Below are positions 27,367-37,614 of a stretch of DNA of 58,066 bases, one piece after another. The number at the start of each line of letters is the position of its first letter. The first letter of the stretch is position 1. Position numbers and translations under genes: made by a program. The notes beneath the pieces are model-generated. The model worked only from the letters and a program-made list of their open reading frames with translations. It was not told where the DNA came from and did not search any database. The DNA is taken from assembly GCF_030065675.1 (NCBI RefSeq), contig NZ_JASJDK010000042.1, positions 1-58,066 on the forward strand, given 5' to 3'. Source of the stretch: Mastigocoleus sp. MO_188.B34 (GTDB lineage: Bacteria > Cyanobacteriota > Cyanobacteriia > Cyanobacteriales > Nostocaceae).

Positions 27367-27774
27367 ATGAACAGACGTGATTTTATTTCTTGGGTTGGTG
27401 TAGGTGCATTAGCAAGTTTTTTACCAGTTACTATTGCTGCTTGTTCCTCTCCCCGCACGATCAAATATTGGCAAAAAGTGGCTAGTAAAGCAAATTTAGA
27501 TGCTAATAAACAACTACTTCAGGAGGGGACTGCTTTTGGTAAAGTTTTGTTAGTTCAAACATCAAATACAGATAATCCCATAGCTGTCGATCCTACTTGT
27601 CCCCATGCTGGTTGTACAGTGGATTGGAACAGCGAGCGTCAGAAGTTTGTTTGTCCTTGCCATCAATCAGAATTTACTGCTGATGGTCAGGTAACAAGAG
27701 CACCAGCGAGAGCGCCTCTAACAACTTATGCTACCAAAATCGAAGGTGATGACATCTTTATCAAGTCAGTTTAG
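27367..27774 (+). CDS. Small Rieske [2Fe-2S] protein with Tat-type lipoprotein signal
   Basis: 135-aa Rieske protein. The N-terminus MNRRDFISWVGVGALASF is a Tat-like signal (RRDF), and a lipobox-like IAAC stands at about 23-26. The cluster motifs are CPHAGC (Cys78, His80, Cys83) and CPCHQSEF (Cys96, Cys98, His99), giving the 2-Cys/2-His ligand set with the disulfide Cys pair of cytochrome bc/b6f Rieske proteins. It is shorter than PetC and the signal may be cleaved rather than serve as an anchor. It is probably one of the minor PetC-like proteins of cyanobacteria and an electron carrier at a membrane. It has no photosynthetic or respiratory neighbours. Confidence 0.85.
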   Translation: MNRRDFISWVGVGALASFLPVTIAACSSPRTIKYWQKVASKANLDANKQLLQEGTAFGKVLLVQTSNTDNPIAVDPTCPHAGCTVDWNSERQKFVCPCHQSEFTADGQVTRAPARAPLTTYATKIEGDDIFIKSV

Positions 27775-28281
27775 AGTCAAATCAATTTAGGTGTTTTTTA
27801 TATCTTCCATGATTAGTAGTTGTTCTGTGTTTGTTTCTAACTTTTGAGAGATGAGTGTGGAAAATTTAAGAATTAGAGAGGTATCCAAAATATTTTCTAA
27901 AATTATTCTTTAAAACTAATGGCGTATTTTTCTAAAAGCGTATTTTTTAAGTGTTTACATTAAGATTTGTTGAACAAATATTATTTAATTATTTAATTAC
28001 AAAAATCTCAAGTTTAGGGTCGTAAAATTTCCCAATTATTTTATTAGTATTAATTTTATTGACATTAATTACTTAGTTTATTCAAGCTTAATTCAATTGT
28101 TAACTTTTGTCACAATGTTCCACGATGTCGATTTTAAAACTGGCAATAATTACCCTGAATTAAGAGCTTGGCTGAGAGTTTATTAAGTGATATTACAATT
28201 GATGCAAAAATATTGAGAAATTGTCTGAAATAAAAACCAGGCTCTAAGGTAGAACTTAAGGAAAGTGACGAGACAAATCTC
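27775..28281. other. AT-rich spacer
   Basis: 507 bases without a recognisable gene, RNA or strong repeat. It separates the Rieske gene from the small membrane protein gene. Confidence 0.5.
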
Positions 28282-28593
28282 ATGAATAATATTCAAAAAT
28301 ATCGTTTTGTCTGTACCCTAACTTTTGGCGATATTTATGGTCAGATTGTTGTTTGGTTAATTACGGTTACTTTGAGTTTGGCATCAGCCCTAGCTTTAAT
28401 GGGTGCTAGACGTCCTGTATATGCTCTAGCCACAGTAGGTTTAGTTGTCTTGCTATCATTACCATTTTTGCTATTTGCCTTCGTAACCACCTTATTAAAT
28501 CACGTAGAATTATCTGCTATAGATACTGAAAGTAGTATGGACAAAATACCGAGCAGTATTTCAGGACAAAGACCTGTACAAGCGAATAGTTAA
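28282..28593 (+). CDS. Small two-helix membrane protein, unknown
   Basis: 103-aa protein with two hydrophobic segments (about 17-39 and 46-72) and a polar Ser-rich tail. No known motif. The ATG at 28282 is preceded by GGAAAGTGACGAGA, a plausible weak ribosome site. A clear rho-independent terminator follows about 90 bases after the stop, which supports a real, independently transcribed gene. Both termini are predicted on the same side of the membrane. Confidence 0.65.
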   Translation: MNNIQKYRFVCTLTFGDIYGQIVVWLITVTLSLASALALMGARRPVYALATVGLVVLLSLPFLLFAFVTTLLNHVELSAIDTESSMDKIPSSISGQRPVQANS

Positions 28594-28683
28594 ATCAATA
28601 ACTTGTTGGAAATAAAAATAACGAATTTACATATTTAAGTTATTCGTGGGTAGACTATAAACCAATACCTAATGTAACTATAT

Positions 28684-28709
28684 TTCCCTGTTTGAAGCAG
28701 GGAATTTTT
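28684..28709 (+). terminator. Rho-independent terminator
   Basis: TTCCCTG, loop TTTGAAG, CAGGGAA, then TTTTT. Stem of 7 perfect pairs. It ends the small membrane protein transcript and insulates sdhA. Confidence 0.85.
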
Positions 28710-28797
28710 GTGTGTTTGAGTTGGGGGTTTGATAATTTTTATTAATTAGTAAGTACATAAAAATAAAAATTGCAATCTAGGATATCAGGGACTAATT

Positions 28798-30525
28798 ATG
28801 CTTGAATTTGATGTAATTATTGTTGGGGGTGGATTGGCTGGGTCTCGTGCTGCGGTTGAAATTGCCAAAACCAATCCTAGTTTGAAAATTGCAGTTGTAG
28901 CTAAAACTCACCCGATTCGTTCCCATTCTGTCGCAGCACAGGGGGGTATTGCTGCTTCGTTAAAAAATGTTGATGAGCAAGATAGCTGGAAAGCCCACGC
29001 TTTTGATACAGTTAAGGGCTCCGACTATTTAGCAGATCAAGATGCAGTAGAAATTCTCACTCGGGAAGCACCTGATGTTGTGATCGATTTGGAGCACATG
29101 GGAGTTTTATTTTCCCGTCTACCGGACGGACGTATAGCCCAACGTGCTTTTGGTGGACATTCCCACAATCGAACCTGTTACGCAGCAGATAAAACAGGTC
29201 ATGCAATTCTCCATGAGTTAGTAAATAACCTACGGCGCTTCGGGGTAACAATTTTGGATGAATGGTATGTGATGCGCTTAATTTTGACTGAAGGTCAAGC
29301 AAAAGGCGTGGTAGCCTACCGAATTCTTGATGGACATTTGGAGGTAATTCGGGCTAAGGCTGTAATGTTCGCCACTGGGGGTTATGGTCGAGTTTTTAAT
29401 ACTACTTCCAATGATTATGCTTCCACTGGTGATGGCTTGGCGATGACGGCTTTGGCGGGATTACCTCTAGAAGATATGGAGTTCGTCCAATTTCATCCCA
29501 CTGGTTTATATCCTGTAGGTGTACTCATTTCCGAAGCTGTGAGGGGGGAAGGGGCTTATCTGATTAATTCGGAAGGAGAAAGATTTATGGCGAATTATGC
29601 TCCTTCTCGCATGGAACTAGCACCACGAGATATTACCTCTCGAGCAATTACCTGTGAAATTAACGCAGGACGGGGAATTAATTCTGATGGTAGTGCTGGT
29701 GGTCAATTTGTGCACCTAGACTTGCGACATATGGGTAAAGAAAAAATCATGAGTCGCGTCCCCTTTTGCTGGGAAGAAGCACACCGTTTGGTAGGAGTTG
29801 ATGCGGTAATAGAGCCAATCCCGGTACGTCCAACCATTCATTATTGTATGGGTGGAATTCCTGTTAATACTGATGGAAGGGTTCGGGGTAGCGCCGATAC
29901 CCTAGTGGAAGGATTTTTTGCTGCGGGAGAAAGTGCTTGTGTTTCGGTTCATGGAGCCAATCGTCTAGGTAGCAACTCTTTGTTAGAGTGCGTAGTTTAT
30001 GGACGTAGAACCGGCGCTGCGATCGCTCAATACATCCAAAATCGCAAATTACCTACCATAGACGAGCAAGAATACCTCAAACAAGCAAAAGAAGAAATTC
30101 AAAATTTGTTAAATCAATCTGGAAAATATCGCATTGGAGAAATTCGTCAAGCTTTCCAAGATTGCATGACCCAATATTGTGGTGTTTTCCGTACAGAAGC
30201 ATTAATGAGTAAGGGATTAGAAAAAATTCAGGAACTACAACAGCAGTATGCAGAAATATACTTAGACGACAAAGGTAGTGATTGGAATACAGAAGTTATC
30301 GAAGCCCTAGAATTAAGAAGCTTGATGGTGGTAGGTAAAATGATAATGACATCAGCCTTGAATCGCCAGGAAAGTCGCGGGGCTCATTGTCGAGAGGATT
30401 ATTCTCAAAGGGATGATACTAACTTTCTCCGCCATACGATGGCTTATTATTCAAGCGCTGGTATTGATATTCGGTATGCTCCTGTAAATATAAGTATGTT
30501 TCAACCCCAAGAACGGAAATATTGA
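28798..30525 (+). CDS. sdhA: Succinate dehydrogenase/fumarate reductase flavoprotein subunit
   Basis: Flavoprotein subunit of complex II (575 aa), which oxidises succinate to fumarate and feeds the plastoquinone pool at the thylakoid or plasma membrane. The FAD-binding [10 protein letters not shown] is at the N-terminus. The block [14 protein letters not shown] (about 40-55) holds the His that binds FAD covalently. [10 protein letters not shown] lies near 230, the substrate region near 345-380 includes [10 protein letters not shown], and [18 protein letters not shown] completes the FAD site. It stands alone: no sdhB or sdhC adjacent, as is usual in cyanobacteria. An STRR heptamer array begins right after the stop codon. 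Confidence 0.93.
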   Translation: MLEFDVIIVGGGLAGSRAAVEIAKTNPSLKIAVVAKTHPIRSHSVAAQGGIAASLKNVDEQDSWKAHAFDTVKGSDYLADQDAVEILTREAPDVVIDLEHMGVLFSRLPDGRIAQRAFGGHSHNRTCYAADKTGHAILHELVNNLRRFGVTILDEWYVMRLILTEGQAKGVVAYRILDGHLEVIRAKAVMFATGGYGRVFNTTSNDYASTGDGLAMTALAGLPLEDMEFVQFHPTGLYPVGVLISEAVRGEGAYLINSEGERFMANYAPSRMELAPRDITSRAITCEINAGRGINSDGSAGGQFVHLDLRHMGKEKIMSRVPFCWEEAHRLVGVDAVIEPIPVRPTIHYCMGGIPVNTDGRVRGSADTLVEGFFAAGESACVSVHGANRLGSNSLLECVVYGRRTGAAIAQYIQNRKLPTIDEQEYLKQAKEEIQNLLNQSGKYRIGEIRQAFQDCMTQYCGVFRTEALMSKGLEKIQELQQQYAEIYLDDKGSDWNTEVIEALELRSLMVVGKMIMTSALNRQESRGAHCREDYSQRDDTNFLRHTMAYYSSAGIDIRYAPVNISMFQPQERKY

Positions 30526-30560
30526 TTGGGAAATTGGGGATTGGGGATTAGGTGATTGGT
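30526..30560. repeat. STRR-type tandem heptamer abutting sdhA stop
   Basis: Five heptamers related to ATTGGGG start at the base after the sdhA stop codon. Confidence 0.8.
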
Positions 30561-30690
30561 TTATAAGTTATTATGACCTTTGATGCAGTCTCCAATCCTA
30601 GCCTTCGTGTCAGAAATAGTAAGATAAGCAAATGCTGAGGTAAACACATCAGAAAAAATACCGAAGTATAAAAATGTTAATTATAGAAAT

Positions 30691-30901
30691 ATTTTTCTGG
30701 TTTTCCTCGAAGCATTTTTATTAATATTTACTGCTGAGTGGGGAGACAGGACGTAAATTGCCACTATTACTTTAGCGGCAAGGAAATAATTCTGTAACAG
30801 TGATTTCAGGTGCTATTTTAGAACAAATTTGTGCTGCGATCGCAGTCACTTCTGGACGACTCCTAAATAAACAAATATCCGAACGTCAACTCACTCTTTA
30901 G
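30691..30901 (+). pseudogene. Decayed UPF0016 (Gdt1/Mnx-like) cation exporter gene
   Basis: Translation of 30691-30783 gives FLVFLEAFLLIFTAEWGDRT, a stop (TAA at 30754-30756 where the family has Gln), then IATITLAAR. One extra A at about 30784 shifts the frame, after which NNSVTVISGAILEQICAAIAVTSGRLLNKQISERQLTL continues to a TAG at 30899. The E-x-G-D-R-[TS]-Q-I-A-T-x-x-L-A-A motif and the ISERQL end are those of the UPF0016/TMEM165 family, whose cyanobacterial member Mnx exports manganese. Only one of the usual repeats is left. Its 3' end overlaps the last codons of the TPR gene on the other strand. Two independent lesions show it is dead. Confidence 0.8.
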
Positions 30902-31787
30902 AAGTTTTTTTGGAAGGAGGTGTTTCAGTTGTGGAAGCTTTAGGAGTTGGGGTTGGAGTGCTATTTGCCTGACGATTAATTTCATCCTTGTACTTAGCAG
31001 GCGCTAGTTCTGCAGCTTTAGTAAACAATGGTTTTGCTTCATCTACTTTTCCTTGTTGCTTAAGTAATAATGCTTTTGCCATCACCGGACGAAAATCTTG
31101 TTTATCATTTTTAATGGCGATATCAAAAGCAGCGATCGCCTCCCCATAGCGATTTTCCTTAGCATAAACACTACCAAGTAAAGTCTGAACTGCTGTAACA
31201 TCAATACTGCCTGGCTCAACTTTATTTGCTTTTGTTGCAGTAGAGAGGTTATCTTTCAACAAGCTAATAGCTTGCTGAGGTCGTTTTTGTTGGAGCAAAA
31301 GACTAACATATGCTTCTAGCACCTTGGAGTCGCCCGGTTTCGTTTTCAAAGCGGAACGAAAGGCTTTGGCTGCGCCTTCCTTATCCCCCACTTGCTGCTT
31401 AGCTTGACCGAGCAATACAGCATATTCTGCCTGTTCAGGAGTTTTTTTTACTAACTTTTCTAAATCTTCAATTACCGCTTTTATGTCACCTTGTTTTAGA
31501 CTTAATAGCTGTAGCCTTGCTTCAATGAGGCGCTTGAGAGCAGCTGTATTTTCTGGCTCCTCCTGAGACAAACGTTGATAAAACTGTACGTCTTTCGTGA
31601 GTTTGGAGATTTGTGCTGCTGCAGGCGAACTCGTTTTGAGTGTGTTTCTCACAGTAGCAGTTTCTTCGTTTGAGGATTGTCCGTTGTTAAAAGCAGCGAT
31701 CAGGGGAGCAAATGAAACCCCTATAAAAGCGACAGCCACAAATCCTAGAACTGAATACAACATCCAGCGATTGCGTGCTTGAGACAC
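30891..31787 (-). CDS. Membrane-anchored TPR protein
   Basis: 298-aa protein with a single N-terminal membrane helix (about 9-32) and about four to five tetratricopeptide repeats between 65 and 270. Repeat cores are recognisable as AEYAVLLGQAKQQVGDKEGAAKAFRSALKTKPGD and YAKENRYGEAIAAFDIAIKNDKQ. The Thr/Pro/Ser/Lys-rich tail is probably disordered. Such proteins serve as assembly or docking scaffolds in cyanobacterial membranes; the partner cannot be inferred. Its 3' end overlaps the UPF0016 pseudogene on the opposite strand. Confidence 0.8.
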   Translation of the reverse strand: MSQARNRWMLYSVLGFVAVAFIGVSFAPLIAAFNNGQSSNEETATVRNTLKTSSPAAAQISKLTKDVQFYQRLSQEEPENTAALKRLIEARLQLLSLKQGDIKAVIEDLEKLVKKTPEQAEYAVLLGQAKQQVGDKEGAAKAFRSALKTKPGDSKVLEAYVSLLLQQKRPQQAISLLKDNLSTATKANKVEPGSIDVTAVQTLLGSVYAKENRYGEAIAAFDIAIKNDKQDFRPVMAKALLLKQQGKVDEAKPLFTKAAELAPAKYKDEINRQANSTPTPTPKASTTETPPSKKTSKE

Positions 31788-32162
31788 AAAATTTTCCTTT
31801 ACTCTAATTTACAAATTATGGACTGTAAAAATTGAAAAACTCAAAAAATTTACAAACTTTGCGGAATACCATGAATTGCTTGTGAACTTTATAACAAACA
31901 GGCATTTGAACAGCCAAGTCTAGCAATGATTTTAGGATAAATTGTTGGATTTGTAGCTATGGTATGCTTCCGAAACTAGTATAAAGGCGCTAAATTACAC
32001 ATTTAGTGTGTGTATGCATTCCAAATGCGTTTTTAGTATCACACACTGTGCGATTGGGTGGCAAATTGAATTTATTTACTTCGATCTGCCGCGCAAAAGC
32101 TTTTGAGAACCGCAATATTATAAGTCCCGTTATGGGATGTGTCTCCGCCGCAAGGAGTTTTT
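31788..32162. other. Divergent promoter spacer
   Basis: 375 bases between divergent genes. A small GCATT/AATGC hairpin followed by GTTTTT lies near 32019-32036. A good ribosome site, AAGGAG (32152-32157), stands 5 bases before the ATG at 32163. Confidence 0.5.
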
Positions 32163-33203
32163 ATGAATTCCGACCTGATGCCGTCACCTGAATCTTCCAA
32201 TTCCACTGCCCCTGATCAGGCAGAAAATAATCCTGATCAGGCAGAAAATAATATTGTTAAACCGGCGCTCGAGCATACGGATGCTCCCACAGCTGAAGTT
32301 GACAATTCACAGACTAGCCATACCGATGCTGACGAAAATAAAAGCAATGATAGTCGTCAGCAACCAATTCCACCCCCTAGCGAACCGATGCAATACCGAG
32401 CCATCGGATTAGTTAGAGGGCGTTATCAAGCTAGTACCGAACAATTTACCCAAGGCTTACTGCTGACCGCAGATGGTACAGAATTAAATGCTGTGCTTCT
32501 CGGTCGAATTATGAGTTTGGTAAAAAATCACCTTTCTCTAGAGCAAGAGCACTTATGGGTAGTTTATCCCCGAACCAGACAAGAAAATGACCAGTTACAC
32601 GTCCAAATAGTTGGTGTTTGGGAGCCAGAAAATCTGGCGAAAAAATCCCCAGATGCGCTTAAAGAATCTGAAGCTTCACCACAAGAAGAAATGGAAGAAG
32701 ATCCATCTTCTTCAGAAACTGATAAAAAAGCAACAGATAACTTTGTTCCTTCATCAGAAGTTGCCGATGGTGGTTTCTCCATTCGAGGTGAAGTTGTTTA
32801 CCAATCCTATGGCGATGAAAGCCTGGTTGTAAAAATTAAACAAGCTCCTCGGAAAGCATCTGATAAACCCAAGTATTTCAAGGTTAAACTGAAGGGCAAA
32901 CTGGATACCAAAGCAGTTGGTAAATTCTGGGATTTTGAAGTAGAGCGCCAAGCCGATAACTTAACAATCGGTAAAGCTGAACTAATTGCCGATTTACCGA
33001 AAAAACGCAATCCGTTCAACAATAAGTTTAAGAAAAAGCGCTTTGACCGAGGGAAAAAACCATTCCGCAGACAAGATGGGGAAAAAACTCGTCCTGTCAA
33101 GAGAAGTGATAGTCCAAGACCATCATCAAGACCTGCTGCACCTGCTGCAGAAAATAGACCTACTCCAAAGCCAGTAAAACGCCAAAAACCTCAACAGGAG
33201 TAG
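32163..33203 (+). CDS. Conserved protein with acidic N-terminus and basic disordered tail
   Basis: 346-aa soluble protein of unknown function. The start is the ATG at 32163, chosen because AAGGAG lies 5 bases upstream; an ATG at 32139 would lack one. The first 80 residues are acidic and contain a short duplication (PDQAENN twice). A folded part (about 78-165: YRAIGLVRGRYQAS, GRIMSLVKNHL, LWVVYPRTRQ) and a second (about 205-275) follow. The last 70 residues are Lys/Arg/Pro-rich (KKRNPFNNKFKKKRFDRGKK), likely to bind nucleic acid. It looks like a cyanobacterium-specific, perhaps RNA-associated protein; this is inference. Confidence 0.72.
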   Translation: MNSDLMPSPESSNSTAPDQAENNPDQAENNIVKPALEHTDAPTAEVDNSQTSHTDADENKSNDSRQQPIPPPSEPMQYRAIGLVRGRYQASTEQFTQGLLLTADGTELNAVLLGRIMSLVKNHLSLEQEHLWVVYPRTRQENDQLHVQIVGVWEPENLAKKSPDALKESEASPQEEMEEDPSSSETDKKATDNFVPSSEVADGGFSIRGEVVYQSYGDESLVVKIKQAPRKASDKPKYFKVKLKGKLDTKAVGKFWDFEVERQADNLTIGKAELIADLPKKRNPFNNKFKKKRFDRGKKPFRRQDGEKTRPVKRSDSPRPSSRPAAPAAENRPTPKPVKRQKPQQE

Positions 33204-33631
33204 TTAAAACATGGCTAAAGCCAAACAGTACCTATAGCTGCGCTACCTACGGATCCGGTATACTTTGCTAAAGACTAAGGCGATCGCTAATTGGTCATAG
33301 CATCGCGTGCTCCTTGTGGTATATCGTAATAACCCGGTGCGATGAATCCAGGGGATTGTAATGATGATGCTGCGTATTTTTTTATTTCATCAATAAATAA
33401 ATTATACGGCACGCCCACTCTCAGGGCGTTCCGTCGCAGCCACACCGTAGGTGCTTAAAACTACTAAAAGTGGAGGATTTGCTTCCAAATTAATTACCAA
33501 TCTAAGTTAATTACCAATCTAAATTAATTACCAAATAGCCTTATTAATTCCAAATTACCTTTTTTATGAGGGCACACTGCAGCAAAATGCTGCTAGACGC
33601 CCACTATAGTTAACAAGTTATTGCTTCGAAT
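33204..33631. other. Spacer with 17-bp direct repeats
   Basis: 428 bases between convergent genes. A 17-base unit TAATTACCAATCTAAAT occurs twice in tandem with a third partial copy (33491-33537). Debris of dispersed GC-rich repeats lies at 33410-33455. No gene seen. Confidence 0.6.
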
Positions 33632-34801
33632 TCAAAATTCTGTCCAACGATTTTGGGGTAAAAAAGTTCGCTCTGTAGGAATTTGACAAACTGGTTCTGT
33701 AAGATTGAAGTTACCAGCTTCGATCCATTGTTTTAACTCTTGGGCTACTTGAATTGATAGATATAAGCTTACTAAAGGGGCTACGCGCACCGTTCTACCT
33801 TCAATAACGATCCGTCCTGATTTAAGTTGAGCGTAACTTACTAAGCCAAAGGTAGGACGTACCCTGCGAGGGATGGAAAAATCAACAATTGGTGCGACTA
33901 GGTCTTTGTCTTCGACAGCACATCTAACAACCACTTCTTCGTTTAGTATTGGTAGGGGTACTCCCACACCCAACATCAAAGAAGGACCATAATTTTTGAA
34001 GTAACAGCCCCTAACCCAGCGCGAATCCATCTGTTTCGCATCGCCGATCAAAGCTAAGGTTGCTGCTGGTCCTACAGGTGTTCGATTGGGTAAACGTTTT
34101 TGTAAGGGAAAGTGTTGAGTCCCTTCCCAGGTGACATAACCCACACCACCACCAAGAAAAATTCGCGTACCGATACCAACGAGTTGTAAATCTGGGTCAT
34201 TGAGTAGAGGAGAGATTGCACCAGCATTAGAATAAACTGCATTACCCAAACGCGGATGTAAAGGCCCAAGGTAGGTATGCAGCATGCGTTCTCCACCATT
34301 GACGCCAACAATAAAATTTTGATAAATATTGCGGGGATTAAATAAATAAAACTGATTGATTGTTTCGCGGGTAATTGCAGCCTCAAAAGTTCCCCGTGGA
34401 TAACAGTCTGTTACTTGTCCTTGTGCGCGTACTTGTACGAGCTTACCTGCGATTAAATCTTCTATAACATGACCGCCACCACGTTCTTTGAGTTCTTCCC
34501 CTTCTTTTTGTTCTACGGGACAACTAGCACCCAAATATAAATCTACTGCCCCAAAGCCAGAATATGCAGGTACTCCATCTAACCAGCAGCGACGAATTTT
34601 AATTGGTGGATCGGTATGACCTAAATTAATCACAGCTCCACTAGATTCCATTGGTTCAAAAGTACCAGTGGTCACCACATCAACTTGTTTGGCTACAGCT
34701 GTAACACCTTCTTCTGCAACTTTTGCTTTTAATTCTTGTGCGGTGAGGACTACCGCTTTTTTGCGGTTGATTTTATCATTTATTTCCGCAATTGTTCGCA
34801 T
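33632..34801 (-). CDS. Homocysteine biosynthesis protein (DUF39/HcyBio family)
   Basis: 389-aa protein of the COG1900/DUF39 family. Archaeal members (MA1821 type) help convert aspartate semialdehyde plus sulfide to homocysteine with a ferredoxin partner. Typical blocks are TGTFEPMESSGAVINLGHTDPPIK, the Gly-rich GTRIFLGGGVGYVTWEGTQH (about 215-235) and MDSRWVRGCYFKNYGPSL. Conserved-looking Cys residues are in RRCWLDGVPAYSG and TDCYPRGTFEA, candidates for persulfide transfer. There is no CBS or ferredoxin domain on this copy and none next to it. It would act in sulfur assimilation; whether the cyanobacterial protein makes homocysteine directly is not proven. Confidence 0.85.
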   Translation of the reverse strand: MRTIAEINDKINRKKAVVLTAQELKAKVAEEGVTAVAKQVDVVTTGTFEPMESSGAVINLGHTDPPIKIRRCWLDGVPAYSGFGAVDLYLGASCPVEQKEGEELKERGGGHVIEDLIAGKLVQVRAQGQVTDCYPRGTFEAAITRETINQFYLFNPRNIYQNFIVGVNGGERMLHTYLGPLHPRLGNAVYSNAGAISPLLNDPDLQLVGIGTRIFLGGGVGYVTWEGTQHFPLQKRLPNRTPVGPAATLALIGDAKQMDSRWVRGCYFKNYGPSLMLGVGVPLPILNEEVVVRCAVEDKDLVAPIVDFSIPRRVRPTFGLVSYAQLKSGRIVIEGRTVRVAPLVSLYLSIQVAQELKQWIEAGNFNLTEPVCQIPTERTFLPQNRWTEF

Positions 34802-35269
34802 ATTAAATCAGTGAAATAGTGATAAGAAAGGGAAAGTGAATTATTTTCTCTTGTTTCCTATTGTTTGCTAAATAACATCCATTTTAGCGACATGCATTAA
34901 GTCATTCTGACAAGTTCTGCATGGTACTGGGAAAAGTTCTGAACACACTGAGCAAAATCAGCGTATCATACCCATACTCTCAGGTGTATCTCTATGGGAA
35001 GAGTGTTAATATTTTTGGATCAAATGCTCAGATAGCAAGATTTTTGAGTTTAATTGGACACAAATCATTTTTACCTCATAAAAAATATAAAGACAAAACA
35101 ATTTAACCAACAATAATTGATAACTAGTAACTGTAGCCCCTAAGGGCTCGGCGTTAGCCATAAACTGTTAGCAAAGTGTACGTGGTCTAGCGTAAGCGTA
35201 CTGTAATTATTGCCCATTAACTGTAGGCGTTAGCCATAAACTGGTAACTGATAACTGGTAATTGATAAC
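34802..35269. other. Spacer upstream of recQ with repeats
   Basis: 468 bases between divergent genes. An 18-base unit GGCGTTAGCCATAAACTG occurs twice (about 35150 and 35226), and STRR heptamers run up to the recQ start. A 61-codon frame at 34921 has no supporting feature. Confidence 0.55.
35239..35266. repeat. STRR-type tandem heptamer in the recQ leader
   Basis: Four heptamers (AACTGGT, AACTGAT, AACTGGT, AATTGAT) end 3 bases before the recQ ATG, so they occupy the place where a ribosome site would be expected. Confidence 0.85.
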
Positions 35270-37417
35270 ATGTCTGATTATCCTCATCTTGAACAAGCAC
35301 TAAAACATCACTTTGGTTACGATAGCTTTCGTCTCGGACAGCGTGACATTATTACTCAGGCGCTACAAAACCGAGATTTACTAATTGTGATGCCGACAGG
35401 TGGGGGTAAGTCTTTGTGCTTTCAGTTACCAGCACTACTCAAAAAAGGTTTGACGGTGGTGGTATCACCTTTAATAGCTTTGATGCAAGATCAGGTGGAA
35501 ACACTACGGAAAAATGGAATTTCGGCAACATTTCTCAACAGTAGTCTTAATTCCTATAAAGTGCGATCGCGGGAACAATATATCCTCGGTGGCAAAGTAA
35601 AATTACTTTATGTTTCTCCAGAAAGATTGCTCAGCGAAAGATTTCTTCCTTTTCTAGATTTAGTACATCATCAAATAGGAATTTCCACATTTGCCATTGA
35701 TGAAGCCCACTGCGTTTCTGAGTGGGGACACGATTTTCGCCCTGAATACCGTCAGTTGAGTTCGTTGCGACAACGTTATCCCGGAGTTCCCACATTAGCA
35801 CTTACCGCCACAGCTACCGATCGCGTCCGGGGTGATATTATTAATCAGCTCCAACTCAAACAACCAAACGTTCATATTGCCAGTTTTAACCGCCAAAATA
35901 TTTACTACGAAATTCGCCCCAAAAAGAAATATGTTTACACCGAACTATTAGAAATTATTCGAGAAACTGAAGGTTCGGGAATAATCTATTGTTTAACCCG
36001 CAAAAAGGTAGAAGAACTAGCATTTAAACTCCAACATGACAAAATTTCTGCCCTTCCCTACCATGCGGGTTTAAGTGATGCAGAACGTAGCGAAAACCAA
36101 ACCAAATTTATTCGCGATGATGTTCGGGTAATGGTAGCAACAATTGCTTTTGGAATGGGAATCAATAAGCCAGATGTGCGATTTGTAGTTCACTATGATA
36201 TATCCCGAAATATTGAAAGTTATTACCAAGAATCTGGAAGGGCTGGTAGGGATGGAGAACCATGCCGATGTACAGTTTTTTACGGCTACGGCGATCTGAA
36301 AACTATTGAATGGAGCATTAATCAAAAAACCGATCCCCAAGAACAATTAATAGCCAAACATCAATTACGGCAGATGATTGACTATGCCGAAGGTACTGAC
36401 TGTCGTCGGACAATTTTACTCGGTTATTTTGGCGAACAGTTTACCGGGAATTGTGGCAATTGTGATAACTGTCGCCATCCCAAGCCAGTTGAAGATTGGA
36501 CAATTGAAGCCATGAAATTTTTATCCTGTGTGGCGCGCTGCAAGGAAAGATTTGGCATGACTTACATTATTGATGTGTTGCGGGGATCGAAGAATCAAAA
36601 AATTATCCAAAGAGGACATGAAAAGCTTTCTACTTATGGAATAGGTAAAGATAAAAGCGTCGATGAGTGGCGAATGCTGGGACGTTCTTTACTACATCAA
36701 GGTTTACTCACCCAAAGTGCGGACGGTTACGGTGTTTTAAAACTGAATACCCAGAGTTGGGAAGTTATGCGGCGACAGCGACCAGTTTCCATTGCAGTTA
36801 GTCCACAACGAACAGCAGCATGGGAAACAGAAAGTCCTAAAGCTATAGAAGCTGAGATGTTGTGGCAAAGATTACGAGAATTGCGCAAACAACTAGCAGA
36901 TGCAATTGGTGTTCCACCATATGCCATTTTTGGCGACTCCACCTTGAGATTAATGGCGCAAGTTAAACCGAGAAATAAGCAAGAATTTAGCAAACTTTCT
37001 GGAGTCGGTAGCCATAAATTAGCACAGTATGGCGATAAATTTATGGCAGAAATTCGTACTTATTGCCAAGAAAATAATTTACCGGAAAATGATTCTATTT
37101 CCTTGCAAGCAACAGCAACATACACTGAATTACAAACCTTAGAATTACACAAACAAGGATTAAGTATTAAAGAAATTGCTCAACAACGTAATCTAAAAGC
37201 GAGAACAGTTATCGGTCACCTTTCTGACTTAATAGAAAAGCATCAACCAGTAGATATAAATTTATTAGTTCCAGTAGAAAAGCAGGAAAAAATTCAACAG
37301 GTATTAGAAACTTTAGGAAATGTAGCTCTAACACCAGTCAAAGAATATTTAGGCGATGATTACAGCTTTGATGAAATTAATTTGGTGCGGGCGATGTGGC
37401 GCAAAAATAAACAGTGA
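35270..37417 (+). CDS. recQ: ATP-dependent DNA helicase RecQ
   Basis: 3'-5' DNA helicase of recombination and fork repair, 715 aa. Helicase motifs: FRLGQRDII (motif 0), [10 protein letters not shown] (Walker A, about 43), [17 protein letters not shown] (motif II, Asp144), TATAT (motif III) and [16 protein letters not shown] with [10 protein letters not shown] (V-VI). The zinc-binding Cys set ([19 protein letters not shown]) and the RQC domain follow. The HRDC domain is at about 520-605. Beyond it is a C-terminal helix-turn-helix-like block ([26 protein letters not shown]). All catalytic motifs are intact. The ATG at 35270 has no Shine-Dalgarno sequence; heptamer repeats fill the leader. Confidence 0.95.
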   Translation: MSDYPHLEQALKHHFGYDSFRLGQRDIITQALQNRDLLIVMPTGGGKSLCFQLPALLKKGLTVVVSPLIALMQDQVETLRKNGISATFLNSSLNSYKVRSREQYILGGKVKLLYVSPERLLSERFLPFLDLVHHQIGISTFAIDEAHCVSEWGHDFRPEYRQLSSLRQRYPGVPTLALTATATDRVRGDIINQLQLKQPNVHIASFNRQNIYYEIRPKKKYVYTELLEIIRETEGSGIIYCLTRKKVEELAFKLQHDKISALPYHAGLSDAERSENQTKFIRDDVRVMVATIAFGMGINKPDVRFVVHYDISRNIESYYQESGRAGRDGEPCRCTVFYGYGDLKTIEWSINQKTDPQEQLIAKHQLRQMIDYAEGTDCRRTILLGYFGEQFTGNCGNCDNCRHPKPVEDWTIEAMKFLSCVARCKERFGMTYIIDVLRGSKNQKIIQRGHEKLSTYGIGKDKSVDEWRMLGRSLLHQGLLTQSADGYGVLKLNTQSWEVMRRQRPVSIAVSPQRTAAWETESPKAIEAEMLWQRLRELRKQLADAIGVPPYAIFGDSTLRLMAQVKPRNKQEFSKLSGVGSHKLAQYGDKFMAEIRTYCQENNLPENDSISLQATATYTELQTLELHKQGLSIKEIAQQRNLKARTVIGHLSDLIEKHQPVDINLLVPVEKQEKIQQVLETLGNVALTPVKEYLGDDYSFDEINLVRAMWRKNKQ

Positions 37418-37614
37418 TGGGCAGAAAGATTTCTAGAAAAATAAAGGTTTTAGGTTGTTTTCCTGGTAGCACAATGACATAAATTGGTTATTTACATTGG
37501 TTATTTATGTATAAATAAAGCAGCATAACAGATTGAAGTATTCGTTTCTTCTGTGGTCTATGACTATTTGGCAAAGCTTATAATTGTCTCAGCAGTATAG
37601 CTTTGGAAATTTAG

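Noticed and set aside
34921-35106. 61-codon plus-strand frame before recQ
   Set aside because: No ribosome site, no recognised motif, in a repeat-rich spacer; coding character not convincing.
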